The notes below the pieces were generated by a model. That model ran no database searches. It saw only the letters and a program-made list of their open reading frames with translations, and was not told the DNA's origin. From assembly GCA_034638255.1 (NCBI GenBank), contig JAWPGT010000013.1, forward strand, positions 1 to 64,000: 64,000 nt of DNA. The letters run 5' to 3'. This document shows, in pieces, positions 34,778 to 45,803 of the stretch. Made by a program: the position numbers and the translations under genes. The DNA comes from Coprinus comatus (lineage: Eukaryota > Basidiomycota > Agaricomycetes > Agaricales > Agaricaceae). How positions within the stretch are numbered: the stretch's first letter is position 1; each line of letters opens with the position of its first letter.

Positions 34778-36842
34778 ATGACCTCTCCCAACGGCCTTGT
34801 ATGCTTCACTAATTGCTTGCTCCCTCAGGAGGATGGAAATTTAATAGAGAAAGACTGTGGATCGATGAACGCCGTGGTGTCATTTTAGATGCACAGGTAA
34901 GGGGTTAATGAATTTGAAAAATTCATTGTGATATAGTTCCTTCATCTCTCTCTCAAATTTGCAATCCTTTTAGAAAACGTTTTTCATGCATCGCATCAGG
35001 CCAGATAGAATCATTGATCTTGGTGGTAACATTCTCAGGTTCATTTTTGTCTCCTATTTTTCTTCTTGAGATATGTTGTGCCTCATACCTTGGCACATGA
35101 ACATATAGCCCAGGTTTCTTGGATATACAGCTCAATGGAGGTTATGGATTCGATTTCTCTGTTTATGACGGTGATGATGAGGTTTACAAGAAGGGGTTAC
35201 AGATGGTGGCGGAAAGGATCATTGAGACAGGGGTCACATCGTCAGTTAACACTCATTAACTGTGTATATGACTTCACTAATGCTCATGCTTTGCATATAC
35301 TAGGTTACTTCCAACCGTGATCGTGCGTTTCAAACTTGTTTCATTTCGGCTATCAACAAACGGCTTACTCCTAACTCTTTGACAGACTCAAGAAAAATCC
35401 TACTATCCCAAGCTTTTGAGCCTGTTACGTCCCTTCCAGACAAACAAATCCGCTGCTTTCCTTGGATGGCACGCCGAAGGACCTTTCATAGAACATTCGA
35501 AACGGGGTGCTCATGAACCGTCTTATCTACTTGATGCACCAGAATCAACCAAGACTTTCGAGGAGGTTTATGGTACAGAGAACCTTGTTCACCAAGAAGA
35601 TTGGGTTATGGGAGGAAGTGAACAGGTTGCAGCCGTTAGGTTAATCACCGCTGCTCCCGAAATCACAGGAGTTCAAGACGCAATGAAGAGTTTGAGCAAA
35701 CGAGGTATCGTCTTTTCCATTGGCCACAGGTAGTTTCCATTCTTCTTTGAGAAAATCCCAACTTCATATTCACTACTTGCTTGCTTTTTTTTTTTTTTTT
35801 ACAGTACTGCGACTACAGAAGTCGCTACAAATGCAGTTCGACGTGGTGCAAAACTCATTACACATTTATTTAATGCTATGCCACAGTTGCACCATAGGGA
35901 TCCGTCAATCATTGGTCTTCTAGGAGCTTCCCCACATCTGTCACCCCTAAATGATTCGCAAACCGAAATCCATCAGAGTTTACCGGTGTTTGATACAACG
36001 ATGACGCCGCCGCGATCTCCTGCCAGTGATTCGCCGCCCCAGACACCAACCAGTGGCAGTTCGACACCAACGAGTGCGACAAGTCGTAAGAGTAGGAAAT
36101 CCTTGCACCTCGAGAAAGGTCAAATCGCGGATATGGAGTTTGAACGTCCCTTCTATGGAATTATTGTGGATGGGATTCATTCTCACCCAAATTCTGTCAG
36201 GGTGAGTGTACTCTTGATGATTCGTTATATCCTGTTTTCTAAAAGAAATTACAAATCTCGTTAGCTTGCATATTCTGCTCACCCCGAGGGCTGTATCCTC
36301 ATCACAGATGGTAAATTAATACTAATTTCCTCTTCCAAGTCTGTTGTTCTAACTGCTTCATTAGCGATGAAGATTTTGGATCCTAACCTCGTTGACGGAG
36401 TCTATGCGTGGCGTGATGGTCAAAGTTATGTTAAAGAAGGTGATAGGTTATATCTCGAAGGAACGGATACATTGGCCGGAAGGTGCGGATCTCCGTTTCA
36501 ATAATATAAGATTCTCATTATGTGCATCTTTTCCAGTGTTGTTACTTTAGATAAATGTGTACGCAACTTTTCTCGATTCACGGGATGCTCTCTTGGAGAG
36601 GCTATCAAATGCGCTACTTTCAACCCAGCAAAGTACGTGATAGGCAATGTTATTTTTGTCTCATGATACTGATCTTTGGAATGTCAATTTCCACATTCTA
36701 TAGATGCCTTGGAATTGAGAACAAGAAAGGAACGTTACGTCCTGGAGCCGATGCGGATTTCGTGGTGTTGGATAGAAATGGTAAAGTGATTAGTACCTGG
36801 GTTAAAGGTAAAAAGGCATATGTGGTTCAATCTACCAATTGA
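34778..36842 (+). CDS. N-acetylglucosamine-6-phosphate deacetylase, apparent 1-nt frameshift in exon 1
   Basis: About ten exons encode ~485 residues of the amidohydrolase-fold enzyme that converts GlcNAc-6-phosphate to glucosamine-6-phosphate plus acetate, a cytosolic step in chitin/GlcNAc catabolism. Visible motifs: GFLDIQLNGGYGFDFS, LGWHAEGPFIEHSKRGAH (metal-binding Glu), FSIGHSTATT, ITHLFNAMPQLHHRDP, DGIHSHP, ILITDAMKI (catalytic Asp) and GADADFVVLDRNGK near the end. A Pro/Ser/Thr-rich insert of about 55 residues sits between LLGASPH and HLEKGQIADMEFERPFYG. Exon 1 reads ...GNLIEKD, but the continuation LWIDERRGVILDAQ is in another frame; one base is missing at ~34855 (GACTGTGG where GAC-CTG-TGG is expected). 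This is either a consensus error or a disabling mutation. The rest is intact. Two F-box genes follow on the same strand. Confidence 0.9.
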
Positions 36843-37309
36843 TACGATAAACACATTGGATCCGCATGTTCTGTAAGCATTTTAATTTGCCTCAGCCATA
36901 TAGACCCTATCTTAGTTGGCTAGTATCAGCGTGTATGTTTATGTATTGAATAAATATGATTTGTTTCAGAAAGTGTATCCCCTTTCATGCTACTCTGCAC
37001 TTGTCCAGCCAATGCTGTTGTTTAGACACTCTGCAAGCCGCTGGGCTGTAGATCCTGATCTCATCATTGCCGCATACCATCATGTCAGTGATAATTTGAT
37101 CTTGAATTTTTCTGAATTCTATTCATAGTTGCCTCAACGCTGTCATCTCGCGCCGCAACCGAAACTCATTTTGCGCCATTACTTATGTATTCGGAGCTCT
37201 TCGGAGACAAGCCTCGATATTTTAAGCATGTTTGTACAGCCGCATCGATCCTTCAAATAGATCAAGGACACCCCGTTGAATTTCCTTATCTTCCCCGGAC
37301 TAGACGATA

Positions 37310-38290
37310 ATGGCGCTCAGCGCACCAACTCTCACTAAGACTGTCTCTAGGACAAGGAGGCGTGCTTACTCTTTGACTTTGCTTGGAGGACATGTCCCTT
37401 CACTCTTGCATGATCTCCCTGCAGAAATCATCATCAATATCCTCGAACTCTGCTTGCTCAATGACCAACCTGGAATCCTCGCTCTGATCTCTCGCATAAT
37501 CCACCAATACCTGAACCTAGTAATCTACCGTTCAGTCATTCTGGACTCCCCACATCGTATTGCTCTCTTCCATCGTACAGCGACATCCCCCAGGTCATCT
37601 AGTCTTTTGACCAATGTCAAACGATTAGCTATAACATTGGACCCAGAGTATTTCTCACCAACCACCACGCAGCAAGCTCGGCAGATCGTCGCTGGGTGCA
37701 CCTCATTGTGTACACTTGCAGCTCCTTCTTGTGCTCAACTTAGCGCCCCTTCCTCGTCGGAACCAATTCCTCACGACTACTATAATGGTCCAATAGAGTT
37801 GACTTTTCAGTCATTTGAAGAACTCCCTAACCCCGATCCGTCTTCCATCGGAGCTGATACTCTACCTACCCATTTTTCAACTTCTCTCACGTACCTTCGT
37901 ATTTGCGAGCCTGGGAATGCATGGCAATCCCCGTCATCTATAATTACTGCACTTAATGATGCACCTCGGCTTAGGCATTTGCAACTCGCGCGCCGAGCAG
38001 AGTCCAACGAGGATAACGACATAATATTTGCCAATGATATTCAACATATGTTGGCCACGAGGAAAAATCTGAAGTTGGTGGTTGTTAGTATTTTCCCTGG
38101 ATTATTAGGTATATCACCTGTGCCTATCCAGGAATCTAACATTTGGTTGATGATGGAGAAGATCAGAGCTGTAGATTCTAGATTAGTTCTTCTTGAAGGT
38201 GAATTTGGTCAATGGAAGGAGGAATGGAAAGATGCAAAGAGTTTGAGGACAGGTGGACAACCCATAGACTTCTGGAATCCGTTGCAGTAG
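37310..38290 (+). CDS. F-box-like protein, intronless
   Basis: A single 326-codon open frame. Residues ~33-75 resemble an F-box (LHDLPAEIIINILELCLL...), although the second half is weak, with ILALISRIIHQYLNLVIYRSVIL in place of the usual Cys/Trp pattern. The rest has scattered LRR-like segments (LTYLRICEPG, LRHLQLARR) and a conserved-looking C-terminal half (NIWLMMEKIRAVDSRLVLLEG). By family, an SCF adaptor; substrate unknown. The start is the first ATG in frame, followed by a basic stretch (SRTRRRAYS). An F-box/LRR gene lies 231 bp downstream on the same strand, but the two are not close copies. Confidence 0.75.
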   Translation: MALSAPTLTKTVSRTRRRAYSLTLLGGHVPSLLHDLPAEIIINILELCLLNDQPGILALISRIIHQYLNLVIYRSVILDSPHRIALFHRTATSPRSSSLLTNVKRLAITLDPEYFSPTTTQQARQIVAGCTSLCTLAAPSCAQLSAPSSSEPIPHDYYNGPIELTFQSFEELPNPDPSSIGADTLPTHFSTSLTYLRICEPGNAWQSPSSIITALNDAPRLRHLQLARRAESNEDNDIIFANDIQHMLATRKNLKLVVVSIFPGLLGISPVPIQESNIWLMMEKIRAVDSRLVLLEGEFGQWKEEWKDAKSLRTGGQPIDFWNPLQ

Positions 38291-38521
38291 ATATACATAG
38301 ATCATACCCTATCATACTAATGTCTTTGTTTCTTGGAGTTCGTGCTATATAATATGGTGTTAGTATTGACATTTGGCTGGCCGACAATCGGCTGCGCCGC
38401 TTTTGTTGACTGCGGGCGATGTCCGTAGATGACAATCGCTTCGTTTATATAAAAAGTGATCAATCTCCTAAATTGAACCCCCAACTCCCACTCTCATAAA
38501 AATAATCTTTGAATCCGAGCT

Positions 38522-39868
38522 ATGGACGAAGAACTAGAAATACCTCGGATCAATACTGTACCACCCGAAATTCTATCATCTATCTTTCTCTATACTCGTA
38601 CTATTCGTCGCCACAAACATATCTTGCCCTTTCAATTCACTCTTTCACGAGTCTGTAGTCATTGGCGTCAAGTGGCGATATCTACTCCTCAACTCTGGTC
38701 ATCTATAACTGTATTTTCAAATGAATCTTTACCTTGTATGCAAACTTGGTTAAAGCGTTCAGGTGCAACACCCCTCGATGTTCGTATCGATCTATACAAT
38801 GCAGATAAGAAAGGGCAAACGACTACACGATGGATTGACGAATCACTTTCATCACTCTTTACTCGAGTTTCACAATTTCGAACGTTGTTGATCTTCACAT
38901 TCCAGGATATACACATCTACCATCTACTTAATCTATTCCATAAAATAAATGCACCATATCTAGAGAGGTTATGTGTTCATGTTGGAGGAATAGATCCGGT
39001 TAGAGCAGAAGACCCACCATTACTTGGTTTTGATATAAAACCAACTATTTTCTCAGACGGTTTACCCAAACTTGATTTTGTCGAGTTGGGTATTATTAAT
39101 TCCCTTCCACCATTACAAAATATTTCGACACTTCATCTCATTGGAATGGGAAGAGAATCAAACCTATCATTCAAGAAACTCGCAGAAATACTTCAAACTC
39201 CCAATCGTCTTATATCATTTTCTCTACGAGGTTGGGTTCAAGATAGTAGTTGGCCTTCAAATCGGGATGGTTTATACATCAATTTACCATTTTTACGAAA
39301 TCTCCAATTATCAGGAATGACAACAACAGGGATTCGGATTCTACTTGCTATAGATGCACCAAATCTCGAATCTCTACGTTGGCATGTCAATACCGATAAT
39401 TATCATCTACTCCTCGATTCCCCACAATTCTCTTATCATCAACTTCGAAAATTCCATCGTTTGAAGTTCTTAACTCTCGAGCGTCAAACTCTTAGTTCAA
39501 CAACCCTTCCGGCATTCATGAATTTATTTCCTACACCAACACACGTATTTTTTGCCTATCCTATACCACAACATAGGCATACATTATCTGATGTATTGCA
39601 TACTTCACCAGGATGGCCAAATCTTGAAGTGTTGGGATTCAAAATGATTGATGCTCGTAATTCTGGAGAATTCGTCAAGGAAATGCAAGTAGTACTTCCT
39701 TTATGTCCAAATATCAAAACGTTATTGGTGGATTTGGAACTTTTCCGATACTTGGAAAAGACAGCACCAAGTTTGAAGGATATGGTTAGGGTGGAAGTGA
39801 TGACGGTTGATAATTTCCCTGATTTTTGGTATACTTCCAAAGAAGAGGAGGCACTATATCGGGTTTGA
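38522..39868 (+). CDS. F-box/LRR protein, intronless
   Basis: A 448-residue single-exon gene. The N-terminus is a typical basidiomycete F-box (INTVPPEILSSIFLYTR, then LSRVCSHWRQVAISTPQLWS), with the diagnostic C-x-x-W-R-x-I/V-A-x-x-T/S-P-x-L-W-S pattern. The remaining ~380 residues carry repeated Leu-rich units (LERLCVHVGG, LRNLQLSGMTTTGIRILL, LRKFHRLKFLTLERQT, LEVLGFKMIDA). It should act as a substrate receptor of an SCF E3 ligase in cytosol or nucleus. The start ATG at 38522 is preceded by an AT-rich leader and a CT-rich patch. Such genes form very large families in agaricomycetes. Confidence 0.88.
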   Translation: MDEELEIPRINTVPPEILSSIFLYTRTIRRHKHILPFQFTLSRVCSHWRQVAISTPQLWSSITVFSNESLPCMQTWLKRSGATPLDVRIDLYNADKKGQTTTRWIDESLSSLFTRVSQFRTLLIFTFQDIHIYHLLNLFHKINAPYLERLCVHVGGIDPVRAEDPPLLGFDIKPTIFSDGLPKLDFVELGIINSLPPLQNISTLHLIGMGRESNLSFKKLAEILQTPNRLISFSLRGWVQDSSWPSNRDGLYINLPFLRNLQLSGMTTTGIRILLAIDAPNLESLRWHVNTDNYHLLLDSPQFSYHQLRKFHRLKFLTLERQTLSSTTLPAFMNLFPTPTHVFFAYPIPQHRHTLSDVLHTSPGWPNLEVLGFKMIDARNSGEFVKEMQVVLPLCPNIKTLLVDLELFRYLEKTAPSLKDMVRVEVMTVDNFPDFWYTSKEEEALYRV

Positions 39869-40003
39869 AAAGGAGAAGAATTTGTTTTTTTGAGATGTAT
39901 ATAGCTCTTAGAGATTAAAGGAATAATGATTTATGAAATTGAGGTTAGATCATTTTCTAGCAAGGGATATATTACACAGAATCCATGAATTTGGGTTAAT
40001 AAT

Positions 40004-41940
40004 TCAGTTGGCGAAGGCAGGGATTCCAGTGATAGCCTTCCCCAAAATGAGAGCATGAATATCCTGTAATCAAGTTGATTAATCGAAACTTGAAGTAACA
40101 AATTCAACAGCAATTTACTTACATTCGTGCCCTCATAAGTATTGGTTACTTGAAGATTAGCAACATGTCGTCCAACATGATACCTAAAAAAAGTTTAATC
40201 ATAATTCCAAAAAGAAAGAAATTAAAGGCTTACTCATCAGCACAAGCATTTCCACCAAGAATATCCAATAAAATTCTAGACTGTTGCAAAGCCTTACCAC
40301 AATTATTTCTCTTCACCATACTAACCATTTCCGGAACCAATTTTCCTTCATCTTTCATACGACCAACTTGTAAACTAGCATGTAAACCAAGTGCAATTTC
40401 AGTTTGAGCATCAGCAAGTTTCTTTTGTACAAGTTGGAAAGAAGCAATAGGTCGATTAAATTGATGACGTTCAAGTGCATATTGACGAGTTTTTGAAAGA
40501 CAATCTTCAAGTGATCCCATAACTCCCCATGAAATTCCAAAACGTGCAGAGTTGAGGCATGAAAATGCGGAACTTAAACCTCTACTTTTGGGAAGAAGTG
40601 CATCTTGTCCGACTCTGACAGAATCCATGAATACGGAACCAGTTAATGATACTCGAAGTGCGAGTTTATTCTTGATTGGTGGTGCTGATAGTCCTTTTGC
40701 TCCCTATATGCGTACAAAAAAGAGCTCATTGTTAAAAAGCGCATCTCTTTTGTTAATTCCCTCATTTTAGGCTCACCTTCTCAAGTAAGAAGCCACGAAC
40801 TCGGTTGTCCCATTTACACCTTGCCCAGATAACAAAGACGTCGCTGTAAGATAATTGATAAATTTAAACCATGGGTCAATTAGAGGAAGAATCAGATACT
40901 TACGCAACTGGCGCGTTTGAAATCCAGGTCTTGCTTCCATTAATGATGAAACCACCGTCTACTTCTTCAGCAGTAGTTTCCATACCAGCTGGGTCAGAAC
41001 CATGATTGGGTTCAGTCAAACCCTAAATTGAAAACCTTTAGGATTTTCGGGAGATGTGAATATCAATAATAAACTCACAAAAGCTCCAGTAAGTTCTCCC
41101 TTTGCTGAAACACAAGACAAAAAAAAGACGTCAATTACACATACGCGTACATAATCAAGAAAGACAACACACCCAATCCAGGCAAATACTTCTCCTTTTG
41201 AGCATCAGTTCCAAATTCATTGATAGGATGCATAACAAGTGAAGATTGAACAGAAGCTGTAGATCTATATCCAGAATCCACTCTCTCAATTTCACGAGCA
41301 ATAAGTCCATATGCAACATTACTTGCACCAGCACATCCATAACCTTGAATAGTAGGTCCTAGTAAACCAAGTTTACCCATTTCAGGAAGAACATCAGGAT
41401 CGAATTCTACAAAAAAAAAAACATGAAAATCGCGTTAAGTAGTTGTGAGAGGACCTAAAAATTGAAGTAATTAACCTTCGGTTCTCCATTGGTGAAGAAC
41501 CCGGGGCATCAAGTTTTCCTAGGAAGAAGTTATGAGAGGACTTGAGTTCTAGGGCGGGGATATTGAAATTGGTAGGTGCATACTTGGCAATATTCATGAG
41601 CGGAATCACTGGGGTATCCATTAGGACGTTCTACCCCAGCGAAATTACTTGATGTACATACCGAATAGCAATTTCCTCATCAGTTAACTGAGACTCGAGG
41701 TTCAAAGGATCCTAAAGAGTTCATTTCTTAGTGCTGCTGCTGTTACGTGGGGCCCAACTTGCACACACCTCCCAGTTGTATTGGGCAAGTTCTACATCCG
41801 ATCCAGAGTCAACGAATGCGACAATCCACGAACAAGATAATATACGCACGAGACACTGCCCGCGTTCCAACAATAGGCGCATTAGCCCCAACAAAGGCAG
41901 CACGGAGAGCTCTAGAGGATTGGTTGGCAATGGAGAACAT
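40004..41940 (-). CDS. Glutaryl-CoA dehydrogenase, mitochondrial
   Basis: A multi-exon minus-strand gene of ~430 residues. The N-terminus [20 protein letters not shown] (basic, no acids) looks like a mitochondrial presequence. Then come [18 protein letters not shown], the FAD-binding middle (FGLTEPN equivalent [35 protein letters not shown]), [59 protein letters not shown] and [20 protein letters not shown]. The Glu in TYEGT is the catalytic base position of the family. Glutaryl-CoA dehydrogenase oxidatively decarboxylates glutaryl-CoA to crotonyl-CoA in lysine/tryptophan breakdown. WARCK and the ...[11 protein letters not shown] block fit this enzyme better than other acyl-CoA dehydrogenases. 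It includes a 25-nt exon at 41584-41608 (codons for DSAHEYCQ). The stop is TGA at 40004-40006. eL33 lies upstream on the same strand. Confidence 0.92.
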
Positions 41941-42202
41941 GAGAAGTAGTGGGAAAGGAGGAATAATTTGAATTCTGGGCGAGATCCGGAAAAGTATTTG
42001 CCGGGAATACGATCATAACAAATTACGGAGCTTAGTTCCAGGGACAGAGATAACACATACACTACGAGTCTCTTATGTACACAATGTATTAGTGAAAAGA
42101 ACTGAATTTTGGACTATCATGGACGCATGCAAACATGTCATATTGCAACATACGATACGAGGTGAAAAGGTGGGCCATGTGTGTAATGCGTACAAAAAAA
42201 AA

Positions 42203-42958
42203 CTAGATGTTTGAGGGGTAAAGCATCTGCATACATTTTAAGTACTTGCCTACTACACGGTTCGAGGTTACTCACCACTCGGACACTGGCACCGAAAGCA
42301 CGGGGAGGGAGGTTGGAGCGGAACTTCGACTTGACGACACCGGATGATCCGTGTGGTCTGGTAACACGTCTATGGGATACATAGATTTCAATTAGTAATT
42401 TCTCCAATACAAGATAGAGCATAATACGCACCCCCAGATAACACGAACTTTAGAGCCCTGGATCTCCCGCTTGGCCTTGTAAACGAAGGCAACACGCTAA
42501 TTGAGTCCAAATCCAATCAGTTCCAACATTCCAATGCAGTCATATTAACAAAGCTAACCTTGCCAAGGTAGAATTGAGCATCCTCCTTACTACCGACACC
42601 TTCAATCTGTATCAGGGAGGTATTGGGACGGGAGTTGCGCTTAGCACGCTTGTGGCCCATGACACGGCCTTTGCTGTACAACCTGTGATAATATTATTTA
42701 GCATAATTTCCACATATTAGATTGCAATGTAGGCGAGTCGGAGTAGCACAAAGGAGTCTTCTTCAGGTGTGTTTGGAATGGTATAGTACCGGTTGCAGAG
42801 ATTATGGTAGAATTCGAGTTGTTGAAGTAGACCCAGAAAAACATCATCCATTCCATCCATTGCCAATCCATCCATCCAATCCATCCTCCATCGTTCGTAG
42901 ACTCCATCATGCGTCCGTCGATACATTGCAATGTCATAGCTCACCTAGTAGAGCCCAT
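42203..42958 (-). CDS. RPL33: 60S ribosomal protein eL33 (L35A/Rpl33)
   Basis: Five exons (42945-42958, 42559-42682, 42432-42496, 42276-42369, 42203-42226) close exactly to 106 residues, the usual eL33 length. Landmarks: [85 protein letters not shown] and the family's C-terminal MLYPSNI. The 14-nt first coding exon (MGST plus two bases) is typical of ribosomal protein genes, whose first intron sits near the ATG. That intron (262 nt) is by far the longest in the gene and contains a CCAT repeat. The 5' leader seems to carry a further intron (acceptor near 43051). Confidence 0.95.
42842..42892. repeat. (CCAT)n-like microsatellite in eL33 intron 1
   Basis: Imperfect CCATC/CCATT units (TCCATTCCATCCATTGCC, then CCATCCATCCAATCCATCC) fill about 50 bp of the intron. 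Confidence 0.8.
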
Positions 42959-43167
42959 TTTTTTGTCTTGAAGAGTGCCGGCGCCGTTCAGATTCTTGAG
43001 GGGGACGTACTTGATGTGTCGAAATCCTGAGGCGGAGGCTCGGCGATCATGCTACAAACAAACATCAACAGCATTTGAACGTCGAGCCCCTATTTTACTA
43101 CGCTTCAAAAGTGATTATTTATGAGGTATGTATTAACGATTAAGTATTATAAGCGGATAGGTTATTA

Positions 43168-44923
43168 CTACCACCCGAATACATTATGTATTTTGTTGTA
43201 CAACCCAGAGAAACGAGGATTTGATTCAAGATTAGAGGTTTCTGCCTCTTTCTCACTTAATTTCTCACTCGTTCTCTCCTCCTTAACCTGCTCCTGCTCC
43301 TTCACTCCTATTTTCTTAAAAGCATTCTGCGTTTTTGATTTGACCTCTCCTCCCTTCTTTTTATATCGCGAGGACCTAGCCATAGCACCCAACCTCTTTG
43401 CTTCTTCTAGTTGAGTCTGTAGCTCATCCTGTTTAATTGATTGCATAAATATTTCCTCTGATGTAGGAGGTGGAGGGGTAGTATGTTCTGGTGTAGGAAT
43501 TTCGACTTCTGATGTCTTCTCTTTAATAATCGTAACAGGTGGCGTGGTCGTGTCTATGGTGTGGTTGGTATCAGAGACCGTAGCTTCTGATATTGAGGAT
43601 GGTTTTGAATCCGTTTCAGTCAGTTTCGAGTCGGTATTTGGGGTAGAACTTTCTGAGGAGATATATGGAGGTGGTTCTTTTGGTTCTGGGATTTTGAGAG
43701 ACTCTAGAGAAATATTGGAGGTTGGTGGATGTTCGGGTTGTAGTTTAGATGATTCTAGTGGGGTGGTGTGCGATTCTACTAGGATAGGTTTCTTGGCTGA
43801 TAGTGATTCCGAAATATATTCATTTATCGTCGAAGTCACTTTGATATCTTCCATCTCCATGAGTTTCTCGATCGGGTCCGGGATATTCTGAAAAGCTGAC
43901 ACATCTAAAGGTTCCCATTCTTCAACGTTCACGAGTGGTTTTGTTGTTGCTTCTTCTTTAACCTCTTGAACTTCAGAAGACTCCTCTGCCACACTCGAAT
44001 CCTTCGTAGCTGTTTGCTTCGAATCTGGATAAATTTCATACGGATTCCGCACGTTCAAGAAGTCGGCCCACTCCCTTAACACTCTACGCATGTGAACATG
44101 ATCTATAGTTTCATTGGTAAGTTCTTCATTTGTGATAGCCCGTGTTGAAGCCATCGGTTCCATTTCATGAAATCCACCCCATTCCAACATGCTCCTACCA
44201 ACATCCCTCCGGTATAAAGGATTGACACCGGCGAAAGGGTAAGGACTATCCTCAACATGAGGACGTTCTAATGTTTTTTTTTTTTAAACTTTCATTAGCC
44301 AACAAAATGCATGAATAAATCAATCACATACCACCACGTTCTATTTGAAAGTCAATGGTCCTTTCTGACTGCATCTCGCTGACTTGGCTAGCAGTCAAGA
44401 ATTCAACTTCTCCTTCGATAAATGGTACTATTTCGTCAAGACCAATTCCACCTGGTCTTTTGGCTTTTACTTTAGGTGCACGTATATGAAGTTTGTCAGC
44501 CTTGTCCTTCGGTAAACGGTTGAATGATTCAACGTCGCGGAATGTGATCCTAATTTGAATCTGGTATGCATTCGGAGACTCGAAATCCTGTTTAAATATA
44601 AGCTATTAAATTAGGCCGTGAATGTGTGTATGTTGGTTTACCGGTCGAAACACGAAATTTTCTATGGGACCATACTTGAGTTCCACAGCACGTATTAGAG
44701 CCATAGCTTCAACTGGATTCCGAATAAAATCCCAAGTTTTGATGAACGCGCATCGGTTTTCCATAAGTATTGTAGGCATTCCTTGTTTGACTACTCCTCG
44801 ATACTTATTCTTGGACGTTCTTGAGGAAGAAGCTGTAGAGTTAGAGTACCAACATATTTGAGTCCTGGATATTGAGTGTACAACAAACGATGGCCTGAGT
44901 ATTCGCGTCGCAGGACGCAGCAT
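43168..44923 (-). CDS. Predicted mitochondrial protein of unknown function
   Basis: Three exons (44642-44923, 44332-44587, 43168-44267) close in frame to 545 residues. The N-terminus MLRPATRILRPSFVVHSISR is Arg-rich and free of acids, a good mitochondrial presequence. Residues ~40-180 form a compact conserved-looking part (MENRCAFIKTWDFIRNPVEA, MALIRAVELKYGPIENFVF, YQIQIRITFRDVESFNRLP). The middle contains VEFLTASQVSEMQ. From ~residue 230 onward the protein is Ser/Thr/Pro/Glu-rich and disordered, ending with a basic stretch (SSRYKKKGGEVKSKTQ) and FSGLYNKIHNVFGW. I do not recognise the family; a mitochondrial expression factor or ribosome-associated protein would fit, but this is a guess. Divergent from the next gene over 103 bp. 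Confidence 0.75.
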
Positions 44924-45026
44924 GGTCAGAAGAGGTGGGAAAAGAAGGACTTGGCATTTCCATTTGATATTGCGATGAAAATACAGGAAGAACTGTTTTA
45001 GGGTTAGGTGTTTATCCCCTGCTCAT
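44924..45026. promoter_or_regulatory. 103-bp divergent promoter
   Basis: The start codons at 44923 (minus) and 45027 (plus) are only 103 bp apart. Both products look mitochondrial or membrane-associated, so co-regulation is plausible but unproven. Confidence 0.5.
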
Positions 45027-45657
45027 ATGTCCACACAACCCAAAGGTCCTTTTGCTGCATACTCCAATGCTCTCAAAAGCATATCTGCACGTACAGGAGC
45101 TCCATTACCATCTCTAATAGTCTCTTTTGGCATACTACATGAACTAACGGCCATTGTACCGTTGGCTGGGGCCTTCTATGCGTCTCGTGCTCTGGGTGTT
45201 GGCGAGGCTGTCATTAACCAAATTATTAAAGACACGGAGTCATCATCTACATTACAAGGTAATGGAAAGACTGAGGTGGCAAACTCTGTTGTCGGATGGG
45301 GTAAGCAGAAGGTGCGTGGATGGGTAGAGGAAGGTGATAAATGGGCAGCTAGGATTGGGAGACGTTATGGCATGTTTGGATATGAAAAGAGGCAACCAGG
45401 GGAGGTGGATGATTGGAATGAAGTGACTGCTGTACCTGGACACCTTGCTGGAGATGTTGCCAATGTGGTGGTTGCATACGGCGTCACAAAGGTTGGTTTA
45501 GAGCACTACTCTTACTCATCTAAATCTAACCCTCGAGTAGGCTTTGCTGCCATTGCGAATAGGTGCTTCGCTGTATTTCTCGCCTGCATTTTCTAGGCAT
45601 TTACTAGAACCATTTCGTCGAGCAATCATGAGATCGTTCAAAAGACGAGAACCATAA
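45027..45657 (+). CDS. Small predicted membrane protein (FAM210/DUF1279-like, tentative)
   Basis: The main frame runs from 45027. Read without splicing, it stops at 45596 after ...IANRCFAVFLACIF (189 residues). A 34-nt GT..AG segment (45563-45596), if removed, gives ...IANRHLLEPFRRAIMRSFKRREP and a stop at 45657 (198 residues); this C-terminus is basic and more protein-like, so I prefer it. The N-terminus has SISARTGAPLPSLIVSFGIL, then HELTAIVPLAGAFYASRALG, probably one membrane-spanning segment; a second hydrophobic region (LAGDVANVVVAYGVTKVGLE) lies near residue 150. The pattern (helical entry, one hydrophobic hairpin, basic end) recalls small mitochondrial inner-membrane proteins with a DUF1279-type fold, but I cannot confirm this. 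Paired divergently with a mitochondrial-type gene. Confidence 0.7.
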
Positions 45658-45803
45658 ACTTGTGATTCCATTTATATGTGAGAGTATTCAAATAGCTTGC
45701 TAATATATTCTGATTTATTTGTAGTTATTAAATAATAATAATATTACTATTATTACATAATAGTGCTGCAACTTCCCCCTAACGAGGCTCGGACATTACC
45801 TCC

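Noticed and set aside
34778..34841. 30-nt intron (GTATGC...CTCAG) as an explanation for the deacetylase frame change
   Set aside because: It would remove conserved-looking N-terminal residues (CFTNCLLPQ) and does not restore the frame to LWIDERRG.
42700..42900. Box C/D snoRNA in eL33 intron 1 (GGATGATGT ... CTGA on the minus strand)
   Set aside because: Box C has a mismatch at its last base and the bases flanking the boxes do not form a closing stem.
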